This document shows positions 1 through 5,075 of a stretch of DNA of 5,075 bases, in pieces. The translations under genes were made by a program, and so were the position numbers. How positions within the stretch are numbered: the stretch's first letter is position 1; each line of letters begins with the position of its first letter. The notes beneath the pieces were generated by a model. It was given only the letters and a program-made list of their open reading frames with translations, was not told the origin of the DNA and made no database searches. This DNA is from Propionibacteriaceae bacterium. GTDB lineage: Bacteria > Actinomycetota > Actinomycetes > Propionibacteriales > Propionibacteriaceae. Location: positions 1 through 5,075 of the forward strand of contig JAGXHS010000113.1 in NCBI GenBank assembly GCA_024636075.1, written 5' to 3'.

Positions 1-992
1 CCGAACAACTCACCGAGATGGCTGACATGGTGCGCGCCGACACCATCCTGGCCGAGCAGTTCGCGAGTCTCGACGCCGCAGCCCTGGCCACGTTCATCGA
101 GAACCACCCCGACGCCGCCCAGCTGCAGGAGCGGCTGGAGGAGTTCAAGGACCGCTTCGGTCACCGGGAAACCACCAGCCTGTTGTTGATTCACGATCCC
201 GGCTGGGGGCAGGACCCGGTGGCGGTGCCGGAGTTGATCCGGGTTCTGGCGCAACAACCCGCCGACCCGCGTGCCGATGTTGCCGAAGAGGCGCAGCGCG
301 CCATCGACGCCCATCCATTGGTGCGTCGCCTGCGGATGGGGGGCACCCTCCGAGCGCTGGCCGGCACGGCCCGTGACGGGGTCGCGCTGCGCGAGGACAC
401 CCACTTCGAGGCCGCCCGCTTGATGCCGATCGTACGGACGATGATCGTGGAGATCGGGTGTCGCCTGGCTGAGACAGAGCTGATCCTCGATGCCGAAGAC
501 GTCTGGTACCTGTTCTGGTCGGAGGTGACGGCCGAACCTCGACCGGGTGACGCCCGCCGTTGCGAAGAACTGCAGTCGAAGGTGACACGACGACGCGAAG
601 CGCTGGATGCAATGGCGGGAGCGCCGATGGTCAACCCGGCTTCGCTCTATCCGAATCGATCGGCCAGCGATGCCCTGCTCAGCGGCGTGGCAGGGGGTGG
701 GGGCCGTGCCACTGGAAGGGTGCGGGTGGTGCACTCCGCCACGGAGTTCGGTCAACTGCAGACCGGTGAGATCCTGGTCTGCCCGGCCACGAACCCGTCC
801 TGGACCCCACTGTTCACCCGGGCTGGGGCCGTCGTGGTGGACCATGGCGGTCTCGCCTCCCACGCCGCGATCGTGGCACGCGAATACGGCATCCCAGCAG
901 TGATGGCGACTGGATCAGGAACCATGACATTGCGTGACGGTCAAGTGGTGATTGTCGACGGAGATGCTGGTCTGGTGCTCGCCGATGACTGA
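1..992 (+). CDS. PEP-utilizing enzyme, C-terminal part (partial, cut by left edge)
   Basis: The reading frame is open from base 3 with no stop before TGA at 990-992, so the gene very probably begins outside the window; the first ATG, at 18, lies inside a continuing helix-rich region and is not a convincing start. About 330 residues are visible. The last 100 or so form a PEP-utilizer mobile (swivel) domain: ILVCPATNPSWTPLF, then VVVDHGGLASHAAIVAREYG, then a GDAGLV end. The His codon at 861-863 matches the phosphorylated histidine of PEP synthase, pyruvate phosphate dikinase and rifampin phosphotransferase. The upstream part (FGHR near codon 47, a DVWYLFW motif near codon 162) resembles the linker between the ATP-grasp and His domains in PEP synthase/rifampin phosphotransferase-like proteins. 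In that family the His carries phosphate between an ATP-grasp domain and a substrate-binding site. The substrate cannot be told from this part. It overlaps the next gene by 8 nt. Family call is firm; subfamily is open. Confidence 0.9.
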   Translation, partial: EQLTEMADMVRADTILAEQFASLDAAALATFIENHPDAAQLQERLEEFKDRFGHRETTSLLLIHDPGWGQDPVAVPELIRVLAQQPADPRADVAEEAQRAIDAHPLVRRLRMGGTLRALAGTARDGVALREDTHFEAARLMPIVRTMIVEIGCRLAETELILDAEDVWYLFWSEVTAEPRPGDARRCEELQSKVTRRREALDAMAGAPMVNPASLYPNRSASDALLSGVAGGGGRATGRVRVVHSATEFGQLQTGEILVCPATNPSWTPLFTRAGAVVVDHGGLASHAAIVAREYGIPAVMATGSGTMTLRDGQVVIVDGDAGLVLADD

Positions 993-1581
993 TCACCGGA
1001 GCAATCCTCGCCGGCGCGGCCAAGAGCTGGAAACCGCCATTCTGGAAGCAACCATTGCTGAACTGGCTGAGGTCGGATACGCCGGTCTGACGATGGACGC
1101 AGTGGCAGCCCGGGCCAAGGCGGGCAAGGTGTCGATCTACCGGCGCTGGCCGACCAAGGCTGCGTTGGTGATGGCCGCCGGCTATCAATACACCCGCGGC
1201 GCCCAGGTGCCACCGGACACGGGATCGCTGCGCCAGGACACCTTCACCTGGTTGAGGGGCTTCGCCGATCAGCTCGAAGGCCCGGTCGGCCAGGCTTTGC
1301 TCGGGGCCGTTGTTGATTCGGCGAACTCAGAGCAGCCGGGAGAACTTGCCAAGCTGTCCGAGGGCCGCGGACGCCAGGTGGCGGAGCTCCTGGTTCAACG
1401 TGCCCGGAACCGAGGTGAGCCGGTGGTCGCCGGACTCACGGACGTCCAGTTGTCGGCGCCCTCGAATGCCCTCAAGTTGTACTACTTCATCCATGGTGGC
1501 CGCGTTGACGACTCCGTACTGTGGGCCATCGTGGAAGAGCTCGCAATGCCGCTGTGGCGGGCCGAATCGAGAGGGTGCTGA
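985..1581 (+). CDS. TetR/AcrR-family transcriptional regulator
   Basis: A 198-residue protein of usual TetR length. The N-terminal helix-turn-helix domain covers roughly residues 12-62: ETAILEATIAELAEVGYAGLT, then MDAVAARAKAGKVSIYRRW and PTKAALV, the classic TetR signature with the GYAGLTM turn and the YRRWPTK recognition-helix end. The rest is a helical ligand-binding/dimerisation domain of the divergent kind, ending LYYFIHGGRVDDSVLWAIVEELAMPLW. I chose ATG 985 because the protein then starts just before the HTH; an in-frame TTG at 952 adds 11 unconvincing residues. The start lies inside the end of the PEP-utilizing enzyme gene (8-nt overlap), and no strong Shine-Dalgarno is seen within 15 nt, so translation by coupling is likely. 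By analogy with the family it would repress its own operon or a nearby one; the ligand is unknown. Confidence 0.93.
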   Translation: MTDHRSNPRRRGQELETAILEATIAELAEVGYAGLTMDAVAARAKAGKVSIYRRWPTKAALVMAAGYQYTRGAQVPPDTGSLRQDTFTWLRGFADQLEGPVGQALLGAVVDSANSEQPGELAKLSEGRGRQVAELLVQRARNRGEPVVAGLTDVQLSAPSNALKLYYFIHGGRVDDSVLWAIVEELAMPLWRAESRGC

Positions 1582-1780
1582 TTCGGCGGGACACCGCCCA
1601 CGTCCAGACGCTGTTGTTGTGCGCACTGTTGGCTCCTGCGGGGCACGTGGCCTGGATTTGTCCAGTGAGCCCCCCGGACTTGTCGAGTGGGCCAGAGGTG
1701 CAGCGGTCATGACGCCTGGGCAGCCGCGTCGTGTGTCCCGTGTGGGATTGTGGAGCGGAACAGATACGCGCGGAGGATCA
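1582..1780. other. Intergenic region between the tetR-type gene and the doxX-like gene
   Basis: About 200 nt without a supported gene. It holds two small perfect inverted repeats: GGCGG/CCGCC (1585-1589 and 1594-1598, 4-nt loop), starting 4 nt after the regulator stop, and CTGGA/TCCAG (1652-1656 and 1661-1665, loop TTTG). Neither is followed by a T-tract, so their role as terminators is uncertain. I see no convincing -35/-10 pair; a promoter for the downstream gene is expected here but cannot be placed by eye. Short open frames crossing the region look like shadows and have no recognisable protein features. Confidence 0.4.
1772..1776 (+). promoter_or_regulatory. Ribosome binding site of the doxX-like gene
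   Basis: GGAGG lies 4 nt before ATG 1781 (slightly close, but a full anti-SD match). It favours the 1781 start over an in-frame ATG at 1709, which has only a weaker GAGGTG upstream and would add 24 residues without hydrophobic character. Confidence 0.75.
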
Positions 1781-2206
1781 ATGCCGACGGACGGACGAGC
1801 CAAGGGACCTGGGCATCAGTGGCCACGGATCGTGGGAAGGTGCGCCCTCGGTGGATTCCTGATCTTCGCCGGCATCTCCCACCTGGCTGCACGGGAGCAG
1901 TTCCTGGCCCAGGTGCCGCCGTTCTTCCCGGTGCGCGATGCGATCGTCGTCGTGTCCGGGTTCGTCGAGATGGCGATGGGAGCTTGGCTGGTCAGTGGCT
2001 GGCGCCGTCACCTGGCCGGGTGGGTGGCCGCAGCGTTCTTCATCGCCGTCTTCCCCGGCAACATCTCCCAGTTCATCACCGGTGCCAGCGCTTTCGGGCT
2101 GGACACCGACCTCAAGCGAGCCATCCGATTGCTGTTCCAGCCGGTGCTGGTGTTGTGGGCACTGTGGGCCACCGGTGCGTGGGCGGCGTGGCGCTGGACG
2201 CGCTGA
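1781..2206 (+). CDS. DoxX-like integral membrane protein
   Basis: A 141-residue protein with four predicted membrane helices, at about residues 16-34, 52-73, 77-94 and 114-137, after a short polar N-terminus. Visible landmarks match the small DoxX-like membrane family (COG4270 type): FAGISHLAAREQFL at the end of helix 1, the VPPFFP loop (45-50), VSGFVEMAMGAWL in helix 2, FPGN (91-94) after helix 3, and RLLFQPVLVLWALW in helix 4. Members are poorly characterised; some DoxX relatives act in thiosulfate:quinone oxidoreduction or in redox-stress complexes, and nothing in this sequence proves either. There are no obvious catalytic or metal-binding clusters; the one cysteine (C21) is at the start of helix 1. 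The gene is convergent with the catalase gene, 24 nt between stop codons, and is preceded by a good GGAGG. Family call is good; function is inferred only. Confidence 0.85.
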   Translation: MPTDGRAKGPGHQWPRIVGRCALGGFLIFAGISHLAAREQFLAQVPPFFPVRDAIVVVSGFVEMAMGAWLVSGWRRHLAGWVAAAFFIAVFPGNISQFITGASAFGLDTDLKRAIRLLFQPVLVLWALWATGAWAAWRWTR

Positions 2207-2235
2207 GGCCACCCACGCACCGATCAATCCTCAGC
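2173..2235. terminator. Overlapping inverted repeats at the convergent gene junction (putative bidirectional terminator)
   Basis: Two inverted repeats overlap here. The first is a perfect 11-bp pair, CGGTGCGTGGG (2173-2183) with CCCACGCACCG (2212-2222), extendable past one mismatch by 3 bp (2185-2187 with 2208-2210); its loop can hold a further GCGC/GCGC pair (2191-2194, 2200-2203). The second is a perfect 7-bp pair, GCTGAGG (2202-2208) with CCTCAGC (2229-2235), containing both stop codons (TGA 2204-2206 and, on the minus strand, 2231-2233). The extended first and second pairs share bases, so their full forms cannot coexist. No T-tract follows in either direction, so the terminator role is inferred from position and stem strength. 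Confidence 0.55.
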
Positions 2236-3772
2236 CGGCGTGGTGGCTCGTCTCCATCATTCCCTCGGGTGACGGCTTGTTGGACGGCTTGTCGGCCATT
2301 GCCTTCTCCACCCGATCAGCCACGTCCGCGTCGATCTGGCGGGCGTACCACAGGCAGCGCTGCTGAACGTCGCCCTTCACCTCGGCGAACTGACTGGCGA
2401 GGGTGTCCACGAAGCGATCCCGCTGCTCGTCGGTGAAGACGTCGCGCACCAACGCACCGGCCTGAGAGAAGTCGTCATCCTCGGCGCGCAATTCGTAGGC
2501 GCTCCGAACCATCTCACCGTCGGCTTCCCAGCCGTCGTCGGTGGCCCCGCGCTGGTCGGCATAGGAACCGCCGAACGAGTTCGGTGCATAGGTCGGGGTG
2601 TTGCCGCGGTGTTCGATCGTCATGGCCCCATCGATGCGGTACGAGTGGGTGTCGGTGATGGGGCGGTTCACCGGGATCTGGTCGAAGTTGGGCCCCAACC
2701 GTGCGCGGTGCGCGTCGGCGTAGCTGAAGGCGCGGGCCAACAGCATCTTGTCGGGGCTGAGCCCGACGCCTGGCACCAGGTTCGAGGGTGCGAAGGATGC
2801 CTGCTCGATCTGGGCGAAGTGGTTCTCCGGGTTGCGGTTCAGCGTGTGCACCCCGACCTCGATCAGTGGGTAATCACTGTGCGGCCACACCTTCGTCAGG
2901 TCGAACGGGTTGATGCGGTAGTCCTTCGCGTCCGCATAGGGCATCACCTGCACCGAGATCTTCCACTGCGGGAAGTCTCCGCGCTCGATGGCATCGAACA
3001 GGTCGCGTCGGTGGGCGTCCGGATCCTTGCCGGCCAACATGTCGGCTTCGTCCTGGCTCATGTTCTGCACGCCCTGCAGGGTGTGCACGTGGTACTTCAC
3101 CCAGAACTTCTCGCCCGCCTCGTTGACCCACATGTAGGTGTGTGAGCTGTAACCGTTCATGTGCCGCCACGTCTTGGGCAAACCACGATCACCCATCAGG
3201 TAGGTGACCTGGTGCGCCGACTCCGGAGTCAGCGTCCAGAAGTCCCACTGCATGGTGTTGTCGCGAAGCCCGGAATCGGGCAGCCGCTTCTGGCTGTGGA
3301 TGAAGTGTGCGAACTTCATCGGGTCGCGGACGAAGAAGACCGGGGTGTTGTTGCCGACCATGTCGTAGTTGCCCTCGGTGGTGTAGAAGCGCAGCGAGAA
3401 GCCGCGGACGTCGCGCCACAGATCGGGGGAGCCGAGTTCCCCGGCGACCGTCGAGAAGCGTTGCAGGGTGTCGGTGCGGGCGCCGGGCTGGAAGACCGCT
3501 GCCTTGGTGTACTGCGTGACGTCGCCGGTCACTTCGAAGGTGCCGAAGGCGCCGGATCCCTTGGCGTGCGGTCGTCGCTCGGGAACGCTTTCGCGGTTGA
3601 AGTGCGAGAGCGTCTCGTGCAGATGGTGGTCGTGCAGCAGCAGTGGTCCATTGGGGCCGATGCTGAGCGAGTTGCGGTCACTGTCGGCGGGGGCGCCGCC
3701 GGTGGTTCGTGACCCGGATGGGTCGATCGGTGCAGAGGGTTCGGCGTTGTCGGGGCCTGACTCGGGTGTCAT
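2231..3772 (-). CDS. katA: Monofunctional heme catalase
   Basis: A 513-residue catalase that converts hydrogen peroxide to water and oxygen, most likely in the cytoplasm since no signal peptide is seen. Its length fits the small-subunit (clade 3-like) class. Distal heme pocket: His69 in PERRPHAKGSGAFG, Ser107 in RFSTVAGE, and Asn141 in MVGNNTPVFFVRD. Proximal ligand: Tyr351 in RAFSYADAHRARLG, with Arg347 in the usual supporting place. The core runs from LSIGPNGPLL (about 36) to about 400; the C-terminal catalase-related helical domain covers about 420-485, followed by a short polar tail. All catalytic residues are intact. The start at 3772 is supported by GGAAAGG six nt upstream; an in-frame extension to 3937 would add 55 low-complexity residues and cross the promoter region. 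It is divergent from the sulfurtransferase gene and convergent with the doxX-like gene. The symbol is by family convention only. Confidence 0.97.
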   Translation of the reverse strand: MTPESGPDNAEPSAPIDPSGSRTTGGAPADSDRNSLSIGPNGPLLLHDHHLHETLSHFNRESVPERRPHAKGSGAFGTFEVTGDVTQYTKAAVFQPGARTDTLQRFSTVAGELGSPDLWRDVRGFSLRFYTTEGNYDMVGNNTPVFFVRDPMKFAHFIHSQKRLPDSGLRDNTMQWDFWTLTPESAHQVTYLMGDRGLPKTWRHMNGYSSHTYMWVNEAGEKFWVKYHVHTLQGVQNMSQDEADMLAGKDPDAHRRDLFDAIERGDFPQWKISVQVMPYADAKDYRINPFDLTKVWPHSDYPLIEVGVHTLNRNPENHFAQIEQASFAPSNLVPGVGLSPDKMLLARAFSYADAHRARLGPNFDQIPVNRPITDTHSYRIDGAMTIEHRGNTPTYAPNSFGGSYADQRGATDDGWEADGEMVRSAYELRAEDDDFSQAGALVRDVFTDEQRDRFVDTLASQFAEVKGDVQQRCLWYARQIDADVADRVEKAMADKPSNKPSPEGMMETSHHAG

Positions 3773-3778
3773 GCGAAA

Positions 3779-3785
3779 CCTTTCC
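3779..3785 (-). promoter_or_regulatory. Ribosome binding site of the catalase gene
   Basis: On the minus strand GGAAAGG ends 6 nt before the ATG at 3772. It decides in favour of this start rather than the longer in-frame opening that begins at 3937. Confidence 0.75.
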
Positions 3786-3929
3786 AGGGGGAGCTTTTGC
3801 GGTGTCTGCCGCTGTTGTTCACGATACGTGCTGACTGCTAAACGAGCGTTGAGCGGACTCAAGTCGCCAGAGCCCGGGGTGAGGATGTGACGAGCTGCGG
3901 CCCGCTTGGCGGGTTGGATGCGGGAAACT
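3786..3929. promoter_or_regulatory. Divergent promoter/operator region between catalase and sulfurtransferase genes
   Basis: The two genes start back to back, 163 nt apart, so both promoters must lie here or within the gene ends. Visible symmetric elements are TTGAG-CGGA-CTCAA (3849-3862), overlapped by GACT-CA-AGTC (3856-3865), and CCCGC-TTG-GCGGG (3901-3913), which lies 22 nt before the sulfurtransferase ATG. Any of these could be an operator or leader hairpin. I do not recognise a Fur/PerR or OxyR box, and no clear -35/-10 pair stands out, so the regulator is not assigned. Confidence 0.4.
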
Positions 3930-3933
3930 GGAG
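3930..3933 (+). promoter_or_regulatory. Possible, unusually close ribosome binding site of the sulfurtransferase gene
   Basis: GGAG is only 2 nt from ATG 3936, shorter than normal spacing. This leaves some doubt between ATG 3936 and the in-frame ATG 3918, which has only G-rich sequence upstream. Family N-terminal length favours 3936. Confidence 0.4.
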
Positions 3934-3935
3934 TC

Positions 3936-4781
3936 ATGACTGCTCTGCTCGGTGCTTGGGATCTGATGGAACAGCCTGCTGATGTCCTGCTGGACGTGCA
4001 GTGGACGCTGGTGCTGAGTCCGACGCCCGGTGAGCAGCTGCCTGGCTCACGGGCCTACGAGCAAGCGCATCTGCCCGGTGCGTGGTTCGCCGACCTGGAG
4101 ACGGTGTTTGCCGACCCACCTGGGGATGGTGGACGTCATCCGTTGCCTGAACTGGGCAACCTCCAGTCCCTGCTTCGTCGAGCGGGCGCTGATCCGGACA
4201 GCCGGATCGTCGTCTACGACGGCGGCAATTCGATGTCTGCCGCACGCGCCTGGTGGGTGCTGCGCGACGCCGGCCTGACGGACGTCTCGGTGTTGGACGG
4301 GGGACTGGCGGCCTGGCAGCAAGCGGGGGGTGAAGTGACCTCACAACCGCCCAGCCCCACCGGCATCAGTGACATCGACCTGTCTCCGGGGCACGTGGCC
4401 GTGGTGACCGCATCCCAGGCAGGCCCGCTCGCCCAGCGGGGGAGGCTGATCGATGCCCGCGCACCGGAACGCTACCGTGGCGACGAGGAGCCCATCGATC
4501 CAGTGGCCGGGCACATTCCCGGCGCGATCAACCTTCCCACCAGCGAGAATTTGGGCGCTGACCAGCGCTTCCTCAGCGGGAGCGAGTTGCGCTCCCGCTT
4601 CGCCGAGGCGGGCGTCGACGATGGCGGAGAGCTGGGCGTCTACTGCGGTTCGGGGGTCACCGCTGCCCACGAGATCCTCGCCCTGCACGAAGCAGGCATC
4701 GAAGCGCTTCTCTACCCCGGCAGTTGGAGCGAGTGGGTGCGCGATCCGTCCCGCCCTGTTGCCATCGGTCCCAATCCCTGA
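3936..4781 (+). CDS. sseA: Two-domain sulfurtransferase (3-mercaptopyruvate/thiosulfate type, SseA-like)
   Basis: A 281-residue protein made of two rhodanese domains, the usual size for this family. The N-terminal, non-catalytic domain (about 5-135) has LLDVQWTL, the HLPGAWFADLE motif, GGRHPLP, IVVYDGG, ARAWWVLRDAG and VLDGGLAAW. The C-terminal domain (about 165-275) has LIDARAPERYRG, AGHIPGAINLP and the active loop starting at Cys237, CGSGVTA, followed by YPGSWSEW. The catalytic Cys would carry a persulfide during transfer to an acceptor such as a thiol or cyanide. A CGSGVTA loop, rather than CRKGVTA, points to the 3-mercaptopyruvate sulfurtransferase side, although many actinobacterial members are annotated as thiosulfate sulfurtransferases. 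Alternative in-frame starts are ATG 3918 and TTG 3906. It is divergent from the catalase gene; no gene follows before the repeat array. Substrate preference is inferred; the family is firm. Confidence 0.93.
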   Translation: MTALLGAWDLMEQPADVLLDVQWTLVLSPTPGEQLPGSRAYEQAHLPGAWFADLETVFADPPGDGGRHPLPELGNLQSLLRRAGADPDSRIVVYDGGNSMSAARAWWVLRDAGLTDVSVLDGGLAAWQQAGGEVTSQPPSPTGISDIDLSPGHVAVVTASQAGPLAQRGRLIDARAPERYRGDEEPIDPVAGHIPGAINLPTSENLGADQRFLSGSELRSRFAEAGVDDGGELGVYCGSGVTAAHEILALHEAGIEALLYPGSWSEWVRDPSRPVAIGPNP

Positions 4782-4815
4782 GCTCGCCGGCCGTCACCCG
4801 TCGGTCACCAGGGGC

Positions 4816-4900
4816 GCGACGTTTTCCCGTTTTCTCGGTCAAATGCTGCGTCCCAGCCCAACTGGGGGGTCGTTTGACCGTGGAATCGGGAAAATGTCGC
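4816..4900. repeat. Long imperfect inverted repeat (inverted repeat core facing the first direct copy)
   Basis: Bases 4816-4843 are the reverse complement of 4873-4900 at 24 of 28 positions; two of the four differences would be G-U pairs in RNA. Against the second direct copy the match is 25 of 28, because that copy has A where the others have T. The 29-nt segment between the arms holds CCCAG/CTGGG (4852-4856 and 4862-4866, loop CCCAA), so the whole can fold as one long stem with a small terminal hairpin, starting 35 nt after the sulfurtransferase stop codon. Confidence 0.85.
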
Positions 4901-5075
4901 GTCCCAGCCCAACTGGGGGGTCGTTTGACCGAGGAATCGGGAAAATGTCGCCTCCCGGGCGCGACGTGGGGTCGTTTGACCGTGGAATCGGGAAAATGTC
5001 GGCTTCCGGGCGCGACGTGGGGTCGTTTGACCGTGGAATCGGGAAAATGTCGGCTTCCGGGCGCGACGTGGGGTC
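4869..5075. repeat. Tandem array of 51-nt direct repeats, continuing past the right edge
   Basis: Four complete units start with GTCGTTTGACC at 4869, 4920, 4971 and 5022, exactly 51 nt apart, and a fifth begins at 5073. Units 3 and 4 are identical over all 51 nt; unit 2 differs from them at three positions. Unit 1 keeps the first 31 nt, which run GTCGTTTGACCGTGGAATC then GGGAAAATGTCG, but has a different 20-nt end (CGTCCCAGCCCAACTGGGGG instead of GCTTCCGGGCGCGACGTGGG). A partial unit end of the unit 1 type also precedes the array (about 4846-4868). Each core start can form GGTC-GTTT-GACC. Total copy number is unknown because the window ends inside the array. Confidence 0.97.

Larger units (their letters stand above)
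4782..5075. other. Non-genic right end occupied mainly by a repeat locus
   Basis: No recognisable gene lies in the 294 nt after the sulfurtransferase stop. The first 30 nt are unique and contain GTCACC twice (4793-4798 and 4804-4809); the rest is an inverted-core element followed by tandem 51-nt units that continue past the window edge. No stem with a T-tract is seen immediately after the stop, so the long stem-loop at 4816-4900 is the only candidate 3' end structure for the sulfurtransferase transcript. Confidence 0.7.

Noticed and set aside
1521..1712. Small plus-strand frame of 63 residues after the TetR gene, with a hydrophobic middle
   Set aside because: It starts inside the regulator gene in another frame, lacks a ribosome site and resembles no family I know; the hydrophobic stretch is short and could arise by chance.
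1709..1780. Earlier start (ATG 1709) for the doxX-like protein
   Set aside because: The added 24 residues are polar and not typical of the family; GGAGG just before ATG 1781 is the better initiation signal, though 1709 is not fully excluded.
1687..2436. Plus-strand frame of 249 residues across the doxX-like gene and the catalase end
   Set aside because: It is Arg/Pro/Ser-rich shadow sequence crossing two supported genes in other frames, including the convergent junction.
2609..3712. Long open frames on the plus strand opposite the catalase gene (2609-3145 and 3161-3712)
   Set aside because: They are antisense shadows of a strongly conserved catalase; the translated text is rich in V, G, R and H without domain features or good ribosome sites.
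3773..3937. N-terminal extension of the catalase to 3937
   Set aside because: It would add 55 residues without family similarity, covers the divergent promoter region, and the ATG at 3772 has a well-spaced GGAAAGG.
4816..4843. Insertion sequence end or transposon inverted repeat
   Set aside because: The inverted partner is the tandem repeat core itself, there is no transposase, and no target-site duplication is visible.
4869..5075. CRISPR array
   Set aside because: The period is regular, but the supposed spacers are identical or nearly so in units 2-4, the core is not a typical CRISPR repeat, and no cas gene is nearby. A tandem repeat explains it fully.

Overview
The window is G+C-rich bacterial DNA, with gene content and codon bias typical of a high-GC actinobacterium: a PEP-utilizing enzyme next to a TetR-type regulator, a clade-3-like monofunctional catalase, and a two-domain SseA-like sulfurtransferase. 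No ribosomal or other lineage marker is present, so I do not name a genus. Five protein genes are supported: one is cut by the left edge and four are complete. I saw no tRNA, rRNA, insertion sequence or phage gene.

Layout. At 1-992 (+) lies the C-terminal part of a PEP-utilizing phosphotransferase-type enzyme with its phospho-histidine swivel domain. A TetR-family regulator (985-1581, +) overlaps it by 8 nt, which suggests co-transcription and translational coupling. After a gap of about 200 nt comes a small four-helix DoxX-like membrane protein (1781-2206, +). It converges on a heme catalase (2231-3772, -); the 24-nt gap and its flanks hold two overlapping inverted repeats, probably a bidirectional termination structure. 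The catalase is divergent from a 3-mercaptopyruvate/thiosulfate sulfurtransferase (3936-4781, +), and the two share a 163-nt regulatory region. The right end (about 4812-5075, running off the edge) is a non-genic repeat locus. It has four complete 51-nt direct repeats and is fronted by an inverted copy of the repeat core, which together with the first direct copy gives a long imperfect stem-loop.

Function. The catalase, DoxX-like protein and SseA-like sulfurtransferase form a plausible redox and sulfur-stress cluster: peroxide removal, a membrane redox-associated protein, and thiol/persulfide chemistry. From memory, DoxX and SseA are partners, with SodA, in an oxidoreductase complex described in Mycobacterium tuberculosis. 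Their closeness here is therefore suggestive, although gene orientations show they are not a single operon. The PEP-utilizing enzyme/TetR pair looks like a separate unit.

The least explained part of the window is the 51-nt repeat array. It combines a nearly constant core of about 31 nt with two alternative self-complementary spacer blocks and a mosaic inverted first copy.
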